Positions 40,674 to 44,518 of a stretch of DNA of 44,518 nt are shown here, in pieces. Location: NCBI GenBank assembly GCA_964490725.1, contig CAZBDU010000041.1:1-44518 (forward strand). Direction: 5' to 3'. Each line of letters begins with the position of its first letter. Within the stretch, counting starts at the first letter, position 1. Under the pieces are notes generated by a model that was not told the DNA's origin, did no database searches, and saw only the letters and a list, made by a program, of their open reading frames with translations. This stretch comes from CAZBDU01 sp964490725. Lineage in GTDB: Bacteria > Spirochaetota > Spirochaetia > SZUA-6 > DRHE01. The translations under genes were made by a program, and so were the position numbers.

Positions 40674-42107
40674 GTGGATCGGCCCAACATAATCCTGATC
40701 ATGACCGACCAGCAGCGCTACGACTCCGTACACGCCCTGGGCTACCCGCAGATGCGCACGCCGCATCTGGACCGGCTTGCGGAGGAGGGGGTGAGCTTCG
40801 ATCAATGCTACTGCGCCGCGCCCTCATGCGTGCCCTCCCGGGCAAGCTTCTTCCAGCTCGGGTTCCCCCATGCCACAGGGGTTCTGAGCAATGAGGACCC
40901 CTGGAGCTGGTCGTGGGCGGAGCTCCTGCAGCAGGCGGGATACCACACCGTCAACATCGGCAAGATGCACACCCAACCCTTCGACGCGCCCTGCGGCTTC
41001 GATCAGCGATTCGTGGTGGAGAACAAGGACCGAAAGATGAGGTTGTTCAGGCCTCACGGAGGGTTCTACGACGAGTGGGACAAGTTCCTCTCCAACAGCG
41101 GGGTACGGAAGCCCTCGCGGCGGAGCTACCGCGAGGAGTATCCGGGCTACGAGAACGCCCTGGGCGCCTACGAATGGCCCCTGGAGGAGCGCTTTCACTC
41201 GGACGTGTTCGTGGGGACCATGGCTCGCTGGCTCATCGAGCAGAGAGAGGCCGCCTCTCCCCTGTTTCTCCAGATCGGCTTTCCGGGGCCTCATCCGCCC
41301 TACGATCCGCCGGCTCGCTTCATCGGGATGTACCGGAGCGTCGACTTTCCTGTTGCCGAGGTAGCCGCGAGCGAGCTCGCAGGCCAGCCTCCCCCCCATG
41401 AGGAGTACAGGCGGCAGATGGTGGCGGCCAACCACGATGCGGTGCGCTGGAAAGTGGATCCCACTCGTGAGGAGCTGCTGCGCCTGCGGCGCTACTACGC
41501 GGCGAACGTCACCTTGATCGACGAGCAGATCGGGCTGATCCTGCAGACGCTGCGGGACGGGGGGTACCTGGAGGAGGCGATCGTCCTGTTCACCAGCGAC
41601 CACGGCGACGCCCTGGGCGACCACGGCCACATCCAGAAGTGGACGATGTACGACTGCATCGTGCGGGTGCCGATGATCCTGTGGTCCCCCAGGTACCTTC
41701 CCGCCGGCAGGAGGATCGATGAGCTGATCCAGCAGATGGACGTCGTTCCCATGCTCTTCGAGCTGGCCCGGGTGCCCCTGGCCCGCCGCGGCGACGCGCT
41801 CTCCCCCCTGGCGATCCTTCGAGAGGGCGCGCCGGGCCGGGAGGCGGTGTTCGCGGAGCAGGGGCCGGACAAGAGGCTGGAGGGAGTCAGGTTCGAGACC
41901 ATGATCCGGACAAAGGCATGGAAGCTGGTGCACTACGTTGACCAGGAATGGGGCGAGCTGTATGATCTGCGCGACGACCCGCAGGAGGTGAGAAACCTGT
42001 GGTATGAGGCCGGCCACGCCGAGATCCGCCGCGACCTACTGGACCGGATACGGAACTGGCGGATCCGTTCGGGTGCGGGGCTTTTGGACAACAGGGCACC
42101 GCGGTGA
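40674..42107 (+). CDS. Cytosolic type I sulfatase (formylglycine, Cys type)
   Basis: This 477-residue protein of the sulfatase family starts with NIILIMTDQQRYD (metal-binding Asp12). The maturation motif C-x-P-S-R is present as Cys52 in SCVPSRASFF, and the C-terminal metal site as TSDHGDALGDHGHIQKW. Cys52 would be converted to formylglycine; in an anaerobe by a radical-SAM sulfatase-maturating enzyme, which is not in the window. No signal peptide precedes the fold, so it should act in the cytosol after uptake. It could also be a phosphonate or phosphate ester hydrolase. The GTG start overlaps no neighbour; the stop overlaps the kinase start. Confidence 0.86.
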   Translation: MDRPNIILIMTDQQRYDSVHALGYPQMRTPHLDRLAEEGVSFDQCYCAAPSCVPSRASFFQLGFPHATGVLSNEDPWSWSWAELLQQAGYHTVNIGKMHTQPFDAPCGFDQRFVVENKDRKMRLFRPHGGFYDEWDKFLSNSGVRKPSRRSYREEYPGYENALGAYEWPLEERFHSDVFVGTMARWLIEQREAASPLFLQIGFPGPHPPYDPPARFIGMYRSVDFPVAEVAASELAGQPPPHEEYRRQMVAANHDAVRWKVDPTREELLRLRRYYAANVTLIDEQIGLILQTLRDGGYLEEAIVLFTSDHGDALGDHGHIQKWTMYDCIVRVPMILWSPRYLPAGRRIDELIQQMDVVPMLFELARVPLARRGDALSPLAILREGAPGREAVFAEQGPDKRLEGVRFETMIRTKAWKLVHYVDQEWGELYDLRDDPQEVRNLWYEAGHAEIRRDLLDRIRNWRIRSGAGLLDNRAPR

Positions 42108-43642
42108 GCCCGCTGATCCTGGCACACGATCTGGGCACCACCGGAGACAAGGCGACGCTGCACGATGAGCAGGGCAACCTTCTGGCCAGTGCATTCCAGC
42201 CCTACCGGACCTATTATCCCCATCCCGGATGGGCGGAGCAGGATCCCGGGGACTGGTGGAAGGCGGTGTGCGGCTCGACCAGGCGGGTGATGCTCGACTG
42301 CGGGGGACGTGCCTCCGAGATCGAGGGCGTCAGCTTCAGCGCTCACACCATGGGGTGTCTCCCCGTGGACCGCGCGGGCAGGCCGCTGCGCCGCGCCATG
42401 ATCTGGGCCGACCAAAGGGCGGCGGCGGAGGCGGAGTGGCTGGGGGGCCAGATAGAGGCAGACGAGCTCTATCGCATCACCGGACACCGGATGGAAGCCT
42501 TCTACTCCCTGCCCAAGATGCTCTGGATCCGGCGCGCGGAGAGCGCCGTGTACCGGGACACCTGCAAGTTCCTGAACGCCAAGGATTTCATCGTCCACCG
42601 GCTCAGCGGGGCTCTGCTGACCGACGAGGCCACCGCCTCGGTCACGAACGCCTTCGACATTACGCGCCGGCAGTGGTCCGATCCGGTGGTTCGGGCCGCC
42701 GGGCTGGATGCGGACAAGCTGCCCGCGGTGTGCCCCTGTACGCGGATAGCCGGGGAGGTCATGGAGGAGGCCTCCCGGGAGAGCGGCCTGGAGCCCGGGA
42801 CGCCGGTGGTTCTGGGCGGAGGTGACGGGGCCTGCGGCACCCTCGGCGCGGGAGCCTACTCGCCGGGCGCCATCTATGCCTACCTGGGCTCTTCCGCCTG
42901 GATCGTGGCCTGCGGGGACCGGCCGGGCTACGACCCGCAGCGCAGGACCGCAGTTCTCTGCCACGCGGTGCCGGGACTGTACTTCGAGTCCGGCACCATG
43001 CAGGCCGCCGGCGCCTCGGTGGACTGGGCGCTTCGGTCGCTGTACGGGCAGGCCGGGAGCGGGCAGGGCTTGAGTCGCGAGCTCTACGAGCAGGCGAGCC
43101 GCGATGCAGCCGGTGCGGCGGCCGGGGCCGGCGGCCTGCTGTTCCTTCCCTACCTGATGGGGGAGCGCTGCCCGTGGTGGGATACCCGTGTCCGCGGAGC
43201 CTTCGTCGGATTGTCCATGAGCCACGGCCGGCCGGAGATGATGCGCGCCGTGCTGGAAGGGGTGATGTACCACCTGCGCCTCATCCTGGAGGTGTTCCAG
43301 AGCCGGGGCCTTGCCGTGGAAGCCCTGCCGGTGATCGGGGGCGGGGCCAGGAACCGGCTCTGGCTCGCCATCATGGCCGACGTGCTGGGTGTTCCCGTGC
43401 AGCCGCTGGGGCTGGCGCAGGAGGCAACCTCGATCGGAGCGGCCGTGGTGGGCGGCGTGGGGGTGGGGATCTACGGGGACTTCTCCGCCATAGACCGGAT
43501 GGTCACCGTGCTCGATCCCATTGCGCCTGACGCGGAGGCGCATCGCCGCTACACGGCGCTGTATCGTGCCTTCACCCGGCTCTACCAGGCGCTGGCACCG
43601 GCCAACGAGGCAATAGCGGGCATGCATGCCTATGAAGAGTGA
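42104..43642 (+). CDS. FGGY-family carbohydrate kinase, xylulokinase-like
   Basis: This 512-residue kinase has LAHDLGTTGDKATLHDEQG (phosphate motif), SFSAHTMGCLPVD, WADQRAAAEAEWL, the mid motif GGGDGACGTLGAG, and the late VIGGGARNRLWLAIMADV. This is the xylulokinase/gluconokinase branch of FGGY. The reactant is probably a ketose or keto-acid formed by the isomerase or SDR proteins of this cluster. The GTG start overlaps the sulfatase stop (GTGA), and the stop overlaps the DeoR gene. Confidence 0.85.
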   Translation: MSPLILAHDLGTTGDKATLHDEQGNLLASAFQPYRTYYPHPGWAEQDPGDWWKAVCGSTRRVMLDCGGRASEIEGVSFSAHTMGCLPVDRAGRPLRRAMIWADQRAAAEAEWLGGQIEADELYRITGHRMEAFYSLPKMLWIRRAESAVYRDTCKFLNAKDFIVHRLSGALLTDEATASVTNAFDITRRQWSDPVVRAAGLDADKLPAVCPCTRIAGEVMEEASRESGLEPGTPVVLGGGDGACGTLGAGAYSPGAIYAYLGSSAWIVACGDRPGYDPQRRTAVLCHAVPGLYFESGTMQAAGASVDWALRSLYGQAGSGQGLSRELYEQASRDAAGAAAGAGGLLFLPYLMGERCPWWDTRVRGAFVGLSMSHGRPEMMRAVLEGVMYHLRLILEVFQSRGLAVEALPVIGGGARNRLWLAIMADVLGVPVQPLGLAQEATSIGAAVVGGVGVGIYGDFSAIDRMVTVLDPIAPDAEAHRRYTALYRAFTRLYQALAPANEAIAGMHAYEE

Positions 43643-44420
43643 CGGATATTCGTTTCTGGCAGAGGAACGCAAGCTCAAGATCGTCGAGTACATCCAGGAG
43701 CACAAGAAGGCCACCGTGCAGGAGCTGTGCGATGTCTTCAAGGTTTCAAGCGCCACGGTGCGCAGCGATCTGAGGGAGCTGGACAGGGAGAACCTGCTCA
43801 CCAGGATCCATGGCGGCGCGCTGGTCCCGACTCAGACCGGGTACAAGGTGGACGTGGACCGTAGGATCGAGCGGCTTGCGGAGAAGCGGCGGATCGCCGC
43901 CGAAGCGTTGAAGCTCGTGGAGGACGGGGACACCATCATCCTGGACACCGGCACCACCACCATGGAGCTGGCCCGGCTGCTGAAGGAACGCCGCAACGTC
44001 ACGGTGGTCACCAACGATCTGCGCATCGCGCTGGTGGTGGAACAGTCCGCCAGCGTGATCGTGATGGGCGGGACGCTGCGGCCGAACTTCCACTGCACCG
44101 TCGGCAATCCGGGTAGGGAGATGCTCTCGGCGCTGGCGGTGGACAAGGCCTTCATGGGAGCGAACAGCCTCTCGGTGGAGTTCGGCGCCTCCACGCCGGA
44201 CATCAACACCGCCGAAACCAAGAAGGCCATGATCGCGATCGCCACCAAGCTCATCCTTCTCTGTGACCACAGCAAGCTGAACCGCCGGTCCTTCGCGCAG
44301 TTCGCCCGCCTCGACGAGATCGACACGCTGATCACCGACAGTATCAGGGAAGAGGACAGGGGCAGGCTCGAGGAGAACGAGGTGGAGGTCAACGTCGCGG
44401 GACCGGCCGGGCCCGGGTGA
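43626..44420 (+). CDS. DeoR-family transcriptional regulator
   Basis: This 264-residue protein has an N-terminal helix-turn-helix (ATVQELCDVFKVSSATVRSD), the RIHGGALVP linker and a sugar-phosphate domain with LDTGTTTMELARLLKE, VMGGTLRPN and LLCDHSKLNRRSF. It would sense a phosphorylated product of the operon kinase. The start is at 43626 or 43632 and overlaps the kinase end by 17 bases. It is the last gene of the rightward cluster and may control the promoter at 36084-36112. Confidence 0.88.
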   Translation: MPMKSDGYSFLAEERKLKIVEYIQEHKKATVQELCDVFKVSSATVRSDLRELDRENLLTRIHGGALVPTQTGYKVDVDRRIERLAEKRRIAAEALKLVEDGDTIILDTGTTTMELARLLKERRNVTVVTNDLRIALVVEQSASVIVMGGTLRPNFHCTVGNPGREMLSALAVDKAFMGANSLSVEFGASTPDINTAETKKAMIAIATKLILLCDHSKLNRRSFAQFARLDEIDTLITDSIREEDRGRLEENEVEVNVAGPAGPG

Positions 44421-44518
44421 GGCCGCCCCTGCGGATGCGACAAGATCGCGGGTGGGAGGTGTTGCTAGTGTGCTGTCCCGGAAATTTGTGTCCCACAAAT
44501 GACTGTACGTATGTCTAG
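44421..44518. other. Downstream flank with a 17-bp palindrome, possible element end
   Basis: A perfect inverted repeat ATTTGTG-TCC-CACAAAT occupies 44484-44500, without a T-run. The flanking text CTGTCCCGGAAATTTGTG has the look of an insertion-sequence terminal repeat, but the window ends at 44518 and no transposase is visible. It could equally be an operator or a transcription end signal. Confidence 0.35.

Noticed and set aside
41933..43801. Minus-strand frame of 622 codons opposite the FGGY kinase
   Set aside because: Antisense shadow of a high-GC gene; no recognisable domain.
1..44518. CRISPR arrays, tRNA, rRNA, phage genes or toxin-antitoxin pairs
   Set aside because: None was found by reading; all strong frames belong to metabolism, transport or regulation.

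Overview
The window looks like a chromosomal stretch from a GC-rich, obligately anaerobic, saccharolytic bacterium, most likely a Spirochaetota member. This is inference. Four binding proteins have mature N-termini of the GGSNEG / GGAQEG / AGKQEA / AQQEK kind, which recur in spirochaete transporters. Oxygen-sensitive ferredoxin- and heterodisulfide-type enzymes dominate one block, and there is no sign of aerobic respiration. No rRNA, tRNA, CRISPR array or complete mobile element was seen.

Region 1 (1-11.5 kb) has a visibly lower GC content than the next block. Leftward it carries a truncated IS481-type helix-turn-helix gene, a ThDP-dependent decarboxylase/synthase-like enzyme and a cupin. Rightward it carries a tripartite tricarboxylate transporter (tctA-tctB-tctC), a nitroreductase, an MmgE/PrpD enzyme, a fumarate-reductase-like flavoprotein and a small 2Fe-2S protein resembling only the N-terminal half of SdhB/FrdB. 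Together they read as uptake and reductive conversion of an unidentified organic acid.

Region 2 (11.5-18.6 kb) is a tightly overlapping leftward operon, korD-korA-korB-korC-hdrA-hdrC-hdrB. It combines a four-subunit 2-oxoacid:ferredoxin oxidoreductase with a complete cytosolic heterodisulfide-reductase-like complex whose HdrA is fused to an MvhD-type domain. A good sigma70 promoter with an adjoining palindrome precedes korD. An orphan PilZ gene and a sugar-isomerase remnant follow.

Region 3 (19.6-28.8 kb) is a sugar-type operon: DeoR regulator, binding protein, permease, ATPase, class III aminotransferase, TIM-barrel isomerase and rhamnulokinase-like kinase. A DUF4432 (aldose-epimerase-like) gene is divergently transcribed. 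The aminotransferase suggests an amino-sugar or other amine-containing substrate.

Region 4 (28.8-44.5 kb) has a ROK repressor divergent from a long rightward cluster. The cluster encodes a family-1 ABC importer without its own ATPase, a TIM-barrel isomerase, a uronate-isomerase-like enzyme, a TRAP transporter, two dehydrogenases, a cytosolic formylglycine-type sulfatase, an FGGY kinase and a second DeoR regulator. This reads as import, intracellular desulfation, redox/isomerisation and phosphorylation of a sulfated sugar acid or related glycan fragment. A roughly 490-base leader with an orphan Shine-Dalgarno sequence and a terminator-like hairpin precedes the ABC importer.

The most noteworthy items are the Kor-Hdr operon, the PrpD/FrdA-like/2Fe-2S organic-acid cluster, the cytosolic sulfatase pathway and the long leader. 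All functional assignments are from reading translated sequence and motifs; no database search was run.
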